A DNA stretch of 64,000 nt from Nitrospira sp. UBA6493 (GTDB lineage Bacteria > Nitrospirota > Nitrospiria > Nitrospirales > Nitrospiraceae), in contig DJMJ01000041.1 of the NCBI GenBank assembly GCA_002435325.1, positions 137,329 to 201,328 of the forward strand, read 5' to 3'. This document shows, piece by piece, positions 42,420 through 50,717 of this stretch. Below the pieces are notes generated by a model, which saw only the letters and a program-made list of their open reading frames with translations, made no database searches and was not told where the DNA came from. The first letter of the stretch is position 1; every line of letters begins with the position of its first letter. A program made the translations under genes and the position numbers.

Positions 42420-43477
42420 GCGGCTTGGCTCTGTTCCGGAGAATCGCTTCCTGCAGGCGGTCCCTCCAGACGTGTGGTCACCACGACATGATTCCCGTGG
42501 TCTCGATATTCCAATTGGTCGAAACTGATAAGCTTTGACATTGCAATCCCGCGGCCATGCGAGCCGCCCGACGAGTCAATTCCCAGATCGATATACGGCT
42601 TCCAATCAAATCCCTTGCCGTCATCCACAATGGCCAGCGTAAGCTCCCTGTCAGTCCGCTCTGTCGCGACACGCACACGCCGGTGGGCATATTCCGGCGA
42701 TGCCAGGCGCCGCGCCAGCTCCTCATCCAGCTTGCCCTGCTTCAATAACCTGGTCTTCTCGTCATAGGAAATGCCCAGATTGCCGTGCTCGACGCCGTTG
42801 ACGAGCAACTCCGTGATTCCCAACTGAGCGCGGGCCGGATCCGGAAATGCATAAGCCAGCAATTCCGCCAGATGTTTCGCCTCGGAGAGCGTCCGCAGCT
42901 CAAAGCGGCCTGCGCGAAGCAGCTGCATCGTGTGCGCGATCGTCCGTTTTCTCCCCGTAATGTCTTCAACCGTCCCGAGATAACGAACTCCGGTTTCCGT
43001 CACCATCGGCCACAGCAGCACCTGAACCCACCGCACATCCTCTCGTGTTCCCGCCAATCGGCACTCCTGCTGAATCGGCGAATAGGCCGTGGTGGTCTTC
43101 TCCCAGGCCTGCGCCAAGGCCTGGCGATCGTCCTGATGAAACCATTGCATCCACGGCTCGGACGACGCGCCCTCCAGCGGCCGAGCCCCTGACAGCCCGC
43201 CATGGCCACGGCAAATCACCTCCCACATCTTGTTCGTATACAGACAGGTGCCGGCGGCGTTGACTTCGAAGACGCCGACCGGGAGTTGCTCGGACAGGAG
43301 CCGGAAGAACATTTCCCGTTCATTCAACCGTTCGACCATCTGCTTCCGCGCCGTAATATCACGCAGGAAGGCGCTGAACATCATACCGCTCTCCACCTGG
43401 AGAGGTGTAATCGTCAATTCAACAGGGATCTCTGAGCCGTCTTTCCGGATCGCCGTGATCTCGATCATCTGATTCAA
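42416..43477 (-). CDS. PAS sensor protein with serine-kinase-like ATPase domain, C-terminal fragment
   Basis: Last part of a sensor gene that is broken three times upstream (to 45615). It has the end of a PAS domain (IEITAIRKDGSEIPVELTITPLQ, then FSAFLRDITARK), another PAS/PAC (PVGVFEVNAAGTCLYTNKMWEVIC) and a final HATPase_c_2 anti-sigma/serine-kinase-type ATPase (QLGITELLVNGVEHGNLGISYDEKTRLL, given as ELLVNGVEHGN; LAIVDDGKGFDWKPY; SHGRGIAMSKLISFD). The ATP motifs are in good order. It lies in the same frame as the fragment ending at 43538, from which only an in-frame TAG separates it. Its start ATG (43477) is in the middle of a PAS domain. Confidence 0.75.
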   Translation of the reverse strand: MNQMIEITAIRKDGSEIPVELTITPLQVESGMMFSAFLRDITARKQMVERLNEREMFFRLLSEQLPVGVFEVNAAGTCLYTNKMWEVICRGHGGLSGARPLEGASSEPWMQWFHQDDRQALAQAWEKTTTAYSPIQQECRLAGTREDVRWVQVLLWPMVTETGVRYLGTVEDITGRKRTIAHTMQLLRAGRFELRTLSEAKHLAELLAYAFPDPARAQLGITELLVNGVEHGNLGISYDEKTRLLKQGKLDEELARRLASPEYAHRRVRVATERTDRELTLAIVDDGKGFDWKPYIDLGIDSSGGSHGRGIAMSKLISFDQLEYRDHGNHVVVTTRLEGPPAGSDSPEQSQAA

Positions 43478-43537
43478 GACAGGCCCCTCCCCGGTCGCCA
43501 GATACTTGGCAAGTCCCGCTCGATGCGCCTCGCGCAG

Positions 43538-43893
43538 CTACGGGGGAACAATAGCCTGCGCAAGGTCGCGCCCCAGAACTTCCGCTTCAGACCAGCCAAA
43601 GGTGTTCTCCGCCCGCCGATTCCATCCGGCAATGCGCCTCTCTCTGTCCATGAGCACGATCGCATCCAACGCTCCGCTCACGACCGCCCGCATCCGCGCG
43701 TCGCTATCGCGGCGCGCCTGCTCCGCCAGCCGCCGTTCCATCACCGAGCCAACCCGCGACCCGATCCAGGTAAGTGCATCCAACAAGCTCTGATCGGAGG
43801 TCTGCACCGCCGTCGAAAAAAACTCCAACACCCCGACGATCTCTGCTCCGACAGAGATGGGAATTGCCAGCGCCCCATGGAGCCCTGCGGTTT
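43538..43893 (-). pseudogene. GAF/PAS fragment of the broken sensor, between frameshift and TAG
   Basis: This frame restores the GAF domain (AGLHGALAIPISVGAEIVGVLEFFS, given as GALAIPISVGAEIVGVLEFFS) after the frameshift near 43886-43893 and goes on to the next PAS domain (AIVLMDRERRIAGWNRRAENTFGWSEAEVLG), then ends at TAG 43538-43540 after AQAIVPP. Related kinases read on as PPQ or PPA followed by R-x-A-H, so the TAG replaces a Gln-type codon. Translation of the fragment from its own start is not expected. Confidence 0.7.
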
Positions 43894-44721
43894 GAGCCGG
43901 CGCGCCACGCGAGGAAAGTTCGTATCGCCCAGCACGTCGGAAATCCAGGCCGGCTGACGGCTCTGCCAGACGCGTCCGGGCAGTCCGGTCCCCGGCTCGA
44001 ATTCGATCCGCCTGGTCGCCTTCAGAAACTCCTCGCTCCCGGAAGGATCGGATGCCCAGGCCGCACAGCAACACAGCCGGTTGGTGGCCGCGGCCGGCCC
44101 CCACCACACGCCGACCGCCCACTCGAGGCTCGTGCCGATCGCGTCCAAGAGCGCCGGCATCAAATCGCCGATCAGCGTTGTGCCCGCCAGTGCTCTCGCA
44201 ATGGCATACTCCATCTGTTTCTGCCGCTCGCGCAACTGGACATCTGTGATATCGCGGACAAACGCGCTGAACAGCATGCCTTGTTCCGTCGGCACCGGTG
44301 TGATGGTCAACTCAATGAGGAACTCAGTCCCGTCTTTTCGAAGCGCCGTAATTTCAATCCGCTTATTCAACACCGGCCCTTCCCCGGTCGTCAGATAGTG
44401 CGCCAGGCCCCTGTTATGGGCGTCGCGATGTTGCGGCGGCACGATCCTCGTCCCAAGATGCTGTCCCAGCACGTCCGGCGCCGACCAGCCCAGGATCCGC
44501 TCCGCCTGTTTATTCCAACCGACTATCACCCCCTGCGTATTCATCACGATGACCGCGTCCATGGCGTTATCCAAAATCGTCCTCGTCCGGGATTCGCTCT
44601 CCGCCAGGGCGCGCTGCGCCTGCGCCGAATTCTCCTCCTCTTGGCGCTGCCTGGCGTTCGCCCAGGCGACCAATCCCACCAGCGGCACAAAGGCCGCACA
44701 GCCGGTGAATGCCAACTTCAA
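43741..44721 (-). CDS. Sensor protein middle fragment: transmembrane helix, PAS and GAF part
   Basis: In frame with the fragment upstream, but separated from it by TAG at 44722-44724. It holds the second transmembrane helix (LAFTGCAAFVPLVGLVAWANA), a PAS domain (DAVIVMNTQGVIVGWNKQAERILGWSAPDVLGQ, given as MNTQGVIVGWNKQAERILGW), the PAC end (FSAFVRDITD) and the beginning of a GAF domain (GTSLEWAVGVWWG and FEPGTGLPGRVWQSRQPAWISDV). After NFPRVARRLK at about 43893 the residues no longer fit; the correct continuation is in the other frame. The first codon listed, at 44721, is a TTG. Confidence 0.7.
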   Translation of the reverse strand: MKLAFTGCAAFVPLVGLVAWANARQRQEEENSAQAQRALAESESRTRTILDNAMDAVIVMNTQGVIVGWNKQAERILGWSAPDVLGQHLGTRIVPPQHRDAHNRGLAHYLTTGEGPVLNKRIEITALRKDGTEFLIELTITPVPTEQGMLFSAFVRDITDVQLRERQKQMEYAIARALAGTTLIGDLMPALLDAIGTSLEWAVGVWWGPAAATNRLCCCAAWASDPSGSEEFLKATRRIEFEPGTGLPGRVWQSRQPAWISDVLGDTNFPRVARRLKPQGSMGRWQFPSLSEQRSSGCWSFFRRRCRPPIRACWMHLPGSGRGLAR

Positions 44722-45615
44722 CTAAATCCCTTGGATACTCGCCAGAACATCCCGGCGATCGGCGCGAACGAGAATCCCCCACTGTAAGGCCTCGCTATCC
44801 CCCACCCCACGCATACGGGCATAGCCGGTAATGACCGGGTCCTTGCGCATTAGGTGCTCTTCTTCAACCCACCCGGGCCGATTGGTGCCGACCCTCACGG
44901 CCGACGGCAAACCCAAGACCCTCAGGTTGAGCCTGCCGCCTTCTTCCTTGCCGAAGCTCAGCAGCGGCTCCCCCTCGGAATCGAGCACCCGATATCGAAC
45001 GAGGCCGAAATGTTGCGCCTGGATGCTGAACTGATTGACGGTTTCCGACGCGATCTTTCGCCAATACCCGCTGTCCACTTCCGTCATAATCACGCCCTGA
45101 AATGAGCCATCGACGCCTTTGATCGGGGCTGAAAACACGACGGCCTCAAGCCCTTGGCTGTCGGCGGTATCTCCGATGATTGACTCCACATGAATCCGCG
45201 GCATGTGCCAGACCGCTTGAAACCAGGTGGACCGGCGCATATCCCGACCCGCCAACTCGTGATCCGTGGACGCCACCACCAGGCCGGTGCGATCCGCCAT
45301 GGTCAAGCGCGCATAGACGGGATAGGCACGCTGCAACGTTTCCAAATGAGCCCGCACCAGCGCGGCATCCGGCGAACGCAGCTGGGATGCGGACGCCAGG
45401 ACTTCAAAATCTCCCAAACGCTCAGCGACCTGTGAATCCAGCTTTCCCGCGACTTCCATCGCCCCCAACGCCAGACTTTCTCCGGCACGGGCAATCAATT
45501 CCCGCTCCACCATCCAAAGGCCGGCCATCCCCACCAGGACCGCAATGATCGCCACTGAGACCAGGAGCCCGATACCTCGGAACGCCAGTGCGCACAAGCG
45601 GCGACAGAGCGTCAT
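44722..45615 (-). CDS. Sensor protein N-terminal fragment: membrane-anchored CACHE domain
   Basis: N-terminal part of the same broken sensor. It begins with a transmembrane helix (GIGLLVSVAIIAVLVGMAGLWM), then a periplasmic double-CACHE-like domain (ELIARAGESLALGAMEVAGKLDSQVAERLGDFEVLA, given as RAGESLALGAMEVAGKLDS; GLVVASTDHELAGRDM; VITGYARMRGVGDSEALQWGILVRADR) and ends at ASIQGI just before the second helix because of an in-frame TAG. The same layout is in the kinases at 11428 and 50021, so they are paralogues. The ATG at 45615 overlaps the TAA of the upstream kinase by one base (TAATG). As such it would be a membrane receptor with no output. Confidence 0.75.
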   Translation of the reverse strand: MTLCRRLCALAFRGIGLLVSVAIIAVLVGMAGLWMVERELIARAGESLALGAMEVAGKLDSQVAERLGDFEVLASASQLRSPDAALVRAHLETLQRAYPVYARLTMADRTGLVVASTDHELAGRDMRRSTWFQAVWHMPRIHVESIIGDTADSQGLEAVVFSAPIKGVDGSFQGVIMTEVDSGYWRKIASETVNQFSIQAQHFGLVRYRVLDSEGEPLLSFGKEEGGRLNLRVLGLPSAVRVGTNRPGWVEEEHLMRKDPVITGYARMRGVGDSEALQWGILVRADRRDVLASIQGI

Positions 45616-48464
45616 TACACCGCCTCTTTGAGATCCTGCTCCAACTGCAGACGCACACGCTGAAACTCGAGCTCCAGCTCCGTCAGAAGCGCCGGCACAC
45701 CGGCGAGATCATCGGCCGCCATGAGTGCAATCCGCTCACTGATTCGGGCCATCTCCGTAATGCCAAGATTGGCAGCCCGGCCCTTGAGGCGACGGGCAAT
45801 CCGCTGCACATCTTCCACTCGCCCTTGCCGGCACGCCGTTCCGAGAGTGGCCAGCCTGGTCGGTGTGTCCGCGACGAAATGGCGGAGCAGCCGCGCCGAC
45901 ATGCCGGGATCATCTCCGGCGGTCAATTCCCGCAATCCACCCAAGATTAGGGGATCGATTGACCGGAGAGCCTTCTCCGGCAATGATCCAGCGACTGCCC
46001 ACCGCCAGCGCTCAAACACCGCCGCCAGGGCCTCGCTGGAAATCGGCTTCGGCACATAGTCGTCCATGCCGGCTTGGAGACAGCGCTCGCGATCGCCGTG
46101 CATGGCGTTCCCCGTCATGGCGATGATGGGGACACGGCGCGCGGCGTGAGGCCGGAGGCTGTGGGATCCGCTATCCATGCGATCTTGCCCCTGCCTGATC
46201 GCTTCGAGCTTGCGGATTTCACGCGCGGCTTGAAATCCGTCCATCTCCGGCATCTGACAATCCAGAAACACCATGTCGTAGGGAATGCGGGACAGGGCTT
46301 CGACGGCTTCCAGCCCATTCGCCACCACGTCCACGCGATAGCCCAACCGCTCGAACATCCGCACCGCCACCTTTTGATTGATGAGATTGTCTTCGGCCAA
46401 CAGAATCTTTTTCCCCATTCCCACGCCGGCTTCGGCCAACGTGTGACGAGTCACCAACGCCGGTCCCTCCGAAACCGATCCCTTTTCCGACGAAGCACGC
46501 GGTTGCTCCAGCACCGTGGCCAGGCAGCGAGCGAGCTGACTTTCCCGCACCGGCTTCGTCAAGTACGCCGAGACTCCCATTGCCTTCGCGGCCCGGGCAT
46601 CCCCCCGGCGTCCGACCGTCGTCAAGACGACCAGACGCGGCGCCGGCACTGTGCCGGCCAACATCCGCGCCAACTCCAGCCCATCGAGCGCCATCAGATC
46701 GATATCGAGCATCACCACATCGTATTGGTATTCTTCCCCGCGATTTCCCTGTTCCCGCACATGTTCAAGCGCCCCCGCTGTATCGACCATCACCGTCGGC
46801 GCCATCCCCCACTTCTTGGTCAGCAATTCCAGAATACGGCAATTGATGGGCTTGTCATCGACGATCAGAATCCGCCGGCCCTGCAGAGACGCCGCCTCCG
46901 GTATCGAGGGTGCCGGTTGCACCGGTTGGACCTCGAGCCGGACAGTGAACCAAAATGTGCTGCCGACCTCAGGCCGGCTGCGTACGCCGATCTCGCCGTG
47001 CATCATTTCGACGAGCCGCTTACAAATCACGAGGCCCAGTCCGGTCCCCCCGTATTTCCTCGTCGTCGATCCGTCCGCCTGGCTGAAGGCCTGGAAGAGG
47101 AGTTTTTGATGGTCCTCGGAGATGCCGATGCCGGTGTCCGTCACTTCAAACCGGACTACGACCGCCCCATCTTCCTGCCAGACGAGCTGCACCTGTACGA
47201 CGACATCCCCCCGCTCGGTAAACTTGATGGCATTCCCCACCAGATTGGTCATCACCTGGCGTACGCGGCCCGGATCGCCCCGAAGGGCGCTCGGCACTTC
47301 CGCATGGAAGAGACAGGCGAGGTTCAGATGCTTGGAAGAGGCTCGCTCGCTCAACAAATCGAGCGCGTCCTCAACCGCATGGCGCAGATCGAAATCGATA
47401 ATCTCCAGGCTCATCTTGCCCGCCTCGATCTTCGAGAAGTCCAGAATATCGTTAATGAACGTCAGTAAATGATCGCCGCAATTGCGCACCACCTCCGCGT
47501 ACTCGCGCTGCTCCGCCGTCAGCTCCGTATCGAGCAAGAGCCCGGCCATGCCGATGACTCCGTTCATCGGCGTCCGGATCTCATGGCTCATGGTCGCGAG
47601 AAACGCCGATTTCGCCTCGGTCGCCGCCTGCGCCTGCGCCAGCGCCTCGTCCAGACTGCGATTGATTTCCTCCAATTGGCGGGCGTAGGACGAGAGCGCG
47701 AGTTCAGACTCCTTGCGTATCGAGATGTCGCGGATAAATGCGCTGAACACCACCCTGCCATCCAGCTGCAACGGCGCAATCGAGAGTTCGACAGGGAACA
47801 GTCGGCCGTCGCGATGCTGGGCCTGCAATTCCACCAGCCGTCCTAAGATCCGGCTTTCGCCGGTCCTGAGATACCGGGCCATACCGTCCCGGTGCGCCGT
47901 TCGCTGGCCTCTGGGAATAATCGTGTCCGAAAGATCCCGCCCGATCGCTTCATGCGCCCGCCAGCCGAACAGCTGTTCGGCCTGGGCATTCCATTCCGTG
48001 ATGCGCCCCTGCGCGTCCATGGTCACGACCCCGTCCAGTGCCGTATCGATGATGAGACGGGTCCGATTTTCATTCTCGCGGAGGGCAGCCTCCACTTCGG
48101 CCCGCTCGAGGAAGAGCCCGATCTGGCTCCCAATCGTGCCCAGTGTCCGCAGCAGGTCCGCATCGCGCGATTGAGTCTCGCGGGAATAGAATTCCATGAC
48201 GCCAAAGACGCTCGCGCGCAACCACACGGGAAAGACGCATCCCGAATGGAGACCGGCTGCGGACACATCGGCCGTCCGTACAAAATCCGGCGTCTGCATC
48301 ACATCCGCGGCCCAGAACGGCTCGCCCCGCGCCCAACAGCGTCCCGGAAAGCCCACGCCCGACGTAAACGTCTCCTGGAGGCTGGCCGTGACAAATATGT
48401 CCGACAGCACCGGATCCACCCCCCAGGTATGGGCACAGGCCAGCGACTTGGTCTGACTGTTCAC
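45615..48464 (-). CDS. Hybrid histidine kinase, C-terminal part (after an in-frame TAG)
   Basis: Large second part of a hybrid kinase; the first part ends at TAG 48465-48467 in the same frame. It has the remaining GAF part (VGFPGRCWARGEPFWAADVM), a PAS domain, HisKA with the acceptor His in FLATMSHEIRTPMNGVIG, HATPase_c (LVGNAIKFTERGDV; DTGIGIS; YGGTGLGLVICKRL), two receiver domains (ILIVDDKPINCRIL with acceptor in VVMLDIDLMALDG; ILLAEDNLINQKVA with acceptor in MVFLDCQMPEMDG) and a C-terminal Hpt domain. In the Hpt motif the acceptor His is replaced by Arg (IARRLKGRAANLG), a single-base change from CAT-type codons. Hence it could phosphorylate itself, but not relay through its own Hpt. Confidence 0.8.
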   Translation of the reverse strand: MNSQTKSLACAHTWGVDPVLSDIFVTASLQETFTSGVGFPGRCWARGEPFWAADVMQTPDFVRTADVSAAGLHSGCVFPVWLRASVFGVMEFYSRETQSRDADLLRTLGTIGSQIGLFLERAEVEAALRENENRTRLIIDTALDGVVTMDAQGRITEWNAQAEQLFGWRAHEAIGRDLSDTIIPRGQRTAHRDGMARYLRTGESRILGRLVELQAQHRDGRLFPVELSIAPLQLDGRVVFSAFIRDISIRKESELALSSYARQLEEINRSLDEALAQAQAATEAKSAFLATMSHEIRTPMNGVIGMAGLLLDTELTAEQREYAEVVRNCGDHLLTFINDILDFSKIEAGKMSLEIIDFDLRHAVEDALDLLSERASSKHLNLACLFHAEVPSALRGDPGRVRQVMTNLVGNAIKFTERGDVVVQVQLVWQEDGAVVVRFEVTDTGIGISEDHQKLLFQAFSQADGSTTRKYGGTGLGLVICKRLVEMMHGEIGVRSRPEVGSTFWFTVRLEVQPVQPAPSIPEAASLQGRRILIVDDKPINCRILELLTKKWGMAPTVMVDTAGALEHVREQGNRGEEYQYDVVMLDIDLMALDGLELARMLAGTVPAPRLVVLTTVGRRGDARAAKAMGVSAYLTKPVRESQLARCLATVLEQPRASSEKGSVSEGPALVTRHTLAEAGVGMGKKILLAEDNLINQKVAVRMFERLGYRVDVVANGLEAVEALSRIPYDMVFLDCQMPEMDGFQAAREIRKLEAIRQGQDRMDSGSHSLRPHAARRVPIIAMTGNAMHGDRERCLQAGMDDYVPKPISSEALAAVFERWRWAVAGSLPEKALRSIDPLILGGLRELTAGDDPGMSARLLRHFVADTPTRLATLGTACRQGRVEDVQRIARRLKGRAANLGITEMARISERIALMAADDLAGVPALLTELELEFQRVRLQLEQDLKEAV

Positions 48465-48467
48465 TTG

Positions 48468-50021
48468 CTAGAAAATCCCCACCTCCCACTCCAAACTGGT
48501 GCCGATGACGCGGAGGAGGTCCGGTAGCGCCTGCTCCTCCGTCGACGCCTCCGCCAGCACTTTTGCCACCGCATGCTGAAGGGCTTGCCGACGTTCGGCA
48601 AACTTCGGTTCGGTGATGTCGCGGACCACGCTCAACACGGCCGACATGGCTCCGTCGTTTCCCGGCAGCGGGACGGAGGTCATTTCAAACCAGCGGGATT
48701 GTCCGGACAAACTGGTGAGCTGTCCCCTGCGCATTCCCCCCTGCCCTTGCAAGGCTGCCGCATGCGCCTCCTCATAGGCCGGACGGTCCTCTGCTTGAAT
48801 GAACTCGGCGATCGTGCGGCCGATAATTTCTTCCGGAAATCCGGCATCGAACAAGGCACACCCAGCAGGATTCACTTGCAGGATGCGCCCATCCGCACCG
48901 GTCACCAGCACCCCTTCGGGTTCCACTTCGAGGATCGTCTGCAGCCGTTGCTCGTTCTCGCGCGACCGGACTCGATCGGCCTGCGCCTCCAGCCATTCCG
49001 CCTGAGTGCGGCGGACTGCTTTGACCAGCAATCCGATGAGCGGCCCGATCATCACCACACCGGCCGCACCGATCATCCACAGAAATTTCCTGACCGGCGC
49101 GACCACTTCCGAACGGTTCACCCGCAATAACACCGTCCATCGCGATCCATCCGCATCGCCTACGCCGCGCGTGCGGGCATACCCCGTCAATACCGGCACG
49201 CCTCGCCGCAGATGTGTTTCTTCGACAAAACCAGACTCTCCCGACTGCGCGAGACGCACCGAGAGCAACCCAATTAAGGAAATGCCGGTGCGGCTCCTAT
49301 GAACGGCGGCGGAATCGATGAAGACCGTCCCATCCTCCCGCAGGACTTGATATTCGATCGCCTGCGAAAAGGAGCTGTGTTTCTGAAACAGAAGAATCGC
49401 CTCCCCCACTAACTCCTCTAAATACGCGGCATCTACTCGGGCGGACACCACCCCTCGGAATGGACGGCTTCCGGCAGCCGTCCGATGATCCGCGATAGGA
49501 GCGGTCAAGGAGATGGTTGTGCGGCCTCCGCTCTTTTCATCGTCAGTGATATGCCCGACATAGATCTCTCCCTTTCCATGCTCCACCGCCTGAAACCACT
49601 CCTCACCATGAACATCGAGACCGAGCGTGGATGGATTCGTCGCCTCCGTAACCTGACCCGTCGGATCGATCACCCCGATCCAGGTATAGAACGGATACGT
49701 TTGTTGAAAGTTCCGTATGGTGTGCTGCCGGTCAGCGGAGGTGGCTCCGTTGAACGCGAGGGTTTCCGAGAAGATCTGCAGATCGCTCGCTCGCTCACGC
49801 ATCAGCAGATCGAGCTTCGTGGCGATTTCCGTCGCCATAATCGAAATCGTTTCGCCGGACAAGGTCATCACCTGCCGTTGCAACCAGGTAAAGCTGATGA
49901 TGGCTGCGATCAGGGTAATGACCGTGATCAGCGCAATCAGGGTCACTTGCCGGCGGTAGATAAACCCCGCCCCCTGCCCGATAGAACGCGTGATCGAATC
50001 AGGCCTTGACCCCGTGGGCAT
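48468..50021 (-). CDS. Hybrid histidine kinase, N-terminal sensor part (ends at in-frame TAG)
   Basis: From the ATG at 50021 (preceded by GAGGA) the product has a transmembrane helix (VTLIALITVITLIAAIISFTW), a periplasmic CACHE-like domain (IGVIDPTGQVTEATNPSTLG; VLTGYARTRGVGDADGSRW), a second helix (FLWMIGAAGVVMIGPLIGLL), a PAS domain (EGVLVTGADGRILQVNPAGCALFD, given as VLVTGADGRILQVNP) and the first GAF strand GTSLEWEVGIF, where it stops at TAG. In the paralogue at 43741 the residue there is Trp (VGVWW), so TGG to TAG is the simplest change. A longer open frame to 50231 adds a basic stretch with no features. It diverges from the heptose adenylyltransferase gene. Confidence 0.75.
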   Translation of the reverse strand: MPTGSRPDSITRSIGQGAGFIYRRQVTLIALITVITLIAAIISFTWLQRQVMTLSGETISIMATEIATKLDLLMRERASDLQIFSETLAFNGATSADRQHTIRNFQQTYPFYTWIGVIDPTGQVTEATNPSTLGLDVHGEEWFQAVEHGKGEIYVGHITDDEKSGGRTTISLTAPIADHRTAAGSRPFRGVVSARVDAAYLEELVGEAILLFQKHSSFSQAIEYQVLREDGTVFIDSAAVHRSRTGISLIGLLSVRLAQSGESGFVEETHLRRGVPVLTGYARTRGVGDADGSRWTVLLRVNRSEVVAPVRKFLWMIGAAGVVMIGPLIGLLVKAVRRTQAEWLEAQADRVRSRENEQRLQTILEVEPEGVLVTGADGRILQVNPAGCALFDAGFPEEIIGRTIAEFIQAEDRPAYEEAHAAALQGQGGMRRGQLTSLSGQSRWFEMTSVPLPGNDGAMSAVLSVVRDITEPKFAERRQALQHAVAKVLAEASTEEQALPDLLRVIGTSLEWEVGIF

Positions 50022-50196
50022 ACATTCCTCGTCCGTTCGACTGCCTGGCCCTCTGGCGGAAAGGACCACCGGGCATGCCCCTGCATGCGCAGACCTTCCC
50101 CTGCCATCGGGTCTCTCCTTTATCGGGCTGAATTTCCACAAACTTAAGGAACGCGAGGGAGAAAAGACGCGGCGCGGCAGCGCGACTACAAGCCGC

Positions 50197-50225
50197 TTCC
50201 CATGCGCGAACGGGACAGGTATGAT
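50197..50225 (+). promoter_or_regulatory. Predicted promoter of the heptose adenylyltransferase-mfd unit
   Basis: TTCCCA (50197-50202), 17-bp spacer, TATGAT (50220-50225). The -10 ends 6 bp before the ATG at 50232, so the transcript would be leaderless. Confidence 0.5.
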
Positions 50226-50231
50226 GGCCAC

Positions 50232-50714
50232 ATGTCAGAGAAGATCGTCACGCGCGAGCAGCTGGCCGACCGGCTGCCGGCTCTGAGGGCCGGCGGGCGA
50301 ACCGTCGTCTTTACGAACGGGTGTTTCGACCTCATGCACGTCGGCCACACCCGCTATCTCCAAGCCGCCAAGGCGCTGGGCGATTGGCTGGTGGTCGGCG
50401 TCAATACCGACGCCTCCGTCCGCAGCCTGGACAAAGCGCCGGACCGGCCGATCGTCCCGGAAGCGCAGCGTGCGGAAGTGCTCGCGGCATTGGGCTGTGT
50501 CGATTTCGTCGTCCTGTTTTCCGAACCGGATCCTCACGCCCTGATTGCGGCCGTTCAACCCGATGTCCTGGTCAAAGGCGGGGACTGGCCGCTGGAGCGC
50601 ATCGTCGGCCGCGACATTGTCGCGGCGCGGGGAGGCCTGGTGAAAACCATCCCCCTGGTGCCCGGTCTCTCGACGACCGCCTTGATTCACCGTATTCGCT
50701 CAACCCAAGCCTGA
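50232..50714 (+). CDS. rfaE2: D-glycero-beta-D-manno-heptose 1-phosphate adenylyltransferase
   Basis: Adds AMP to heptose-1-phosphate in ADP-heptose synthesis; corresponds to the C-terminal domain of E. coli HldE, here as a separate 160-residue protein. The nucleotidyltransferase motif TNGCFDLMHVGHTRYLQ has the HxGH signature, followed by VVGVNTDASVRSLDKAPDRPI (given in part) and DVLVKGGDWPLERIVG. The end STTALIHRI is the ISTT-like family motif. Start at 50232 rather than 50202 since the -10 box covers the earlier codons. It works with GmhA at 40130; the kinase and phosphatase steps are not in this window. mfd begins 3 bp downstream. Confidence 0.93.
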   Translation: MSEKIVTREQLADRLPALRAGGRTVVFTNGCFDLMHVGHTRYLQAAKALGDWLVVGVNTDASVRSLDKAPDRPIVPEAQRAEVLAALGCVDFVVLFSEPDPHALIAAVQPDVLVKGGDWPLERIVGRDIVAARGGLVKTIPLVPGLSTTALIHRIRSTQA

Positions 50715-50717
50715 TCT

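Noticed and set aside
46074..47468. Plus-strand open frame of 464 codons
   Set aside because: Antisense to the receiver and ATPase domains of the hybrid kinase.
42416..50021. Idea that TAG is read as an amino acid in this organism
   Set aside because: Several intact genes (der, the secreted protein at 7309, ECF sigma, anti-sigma, kinase end at 14335) stop at TAG exactly where their families end, so TAG works as a normal stop.
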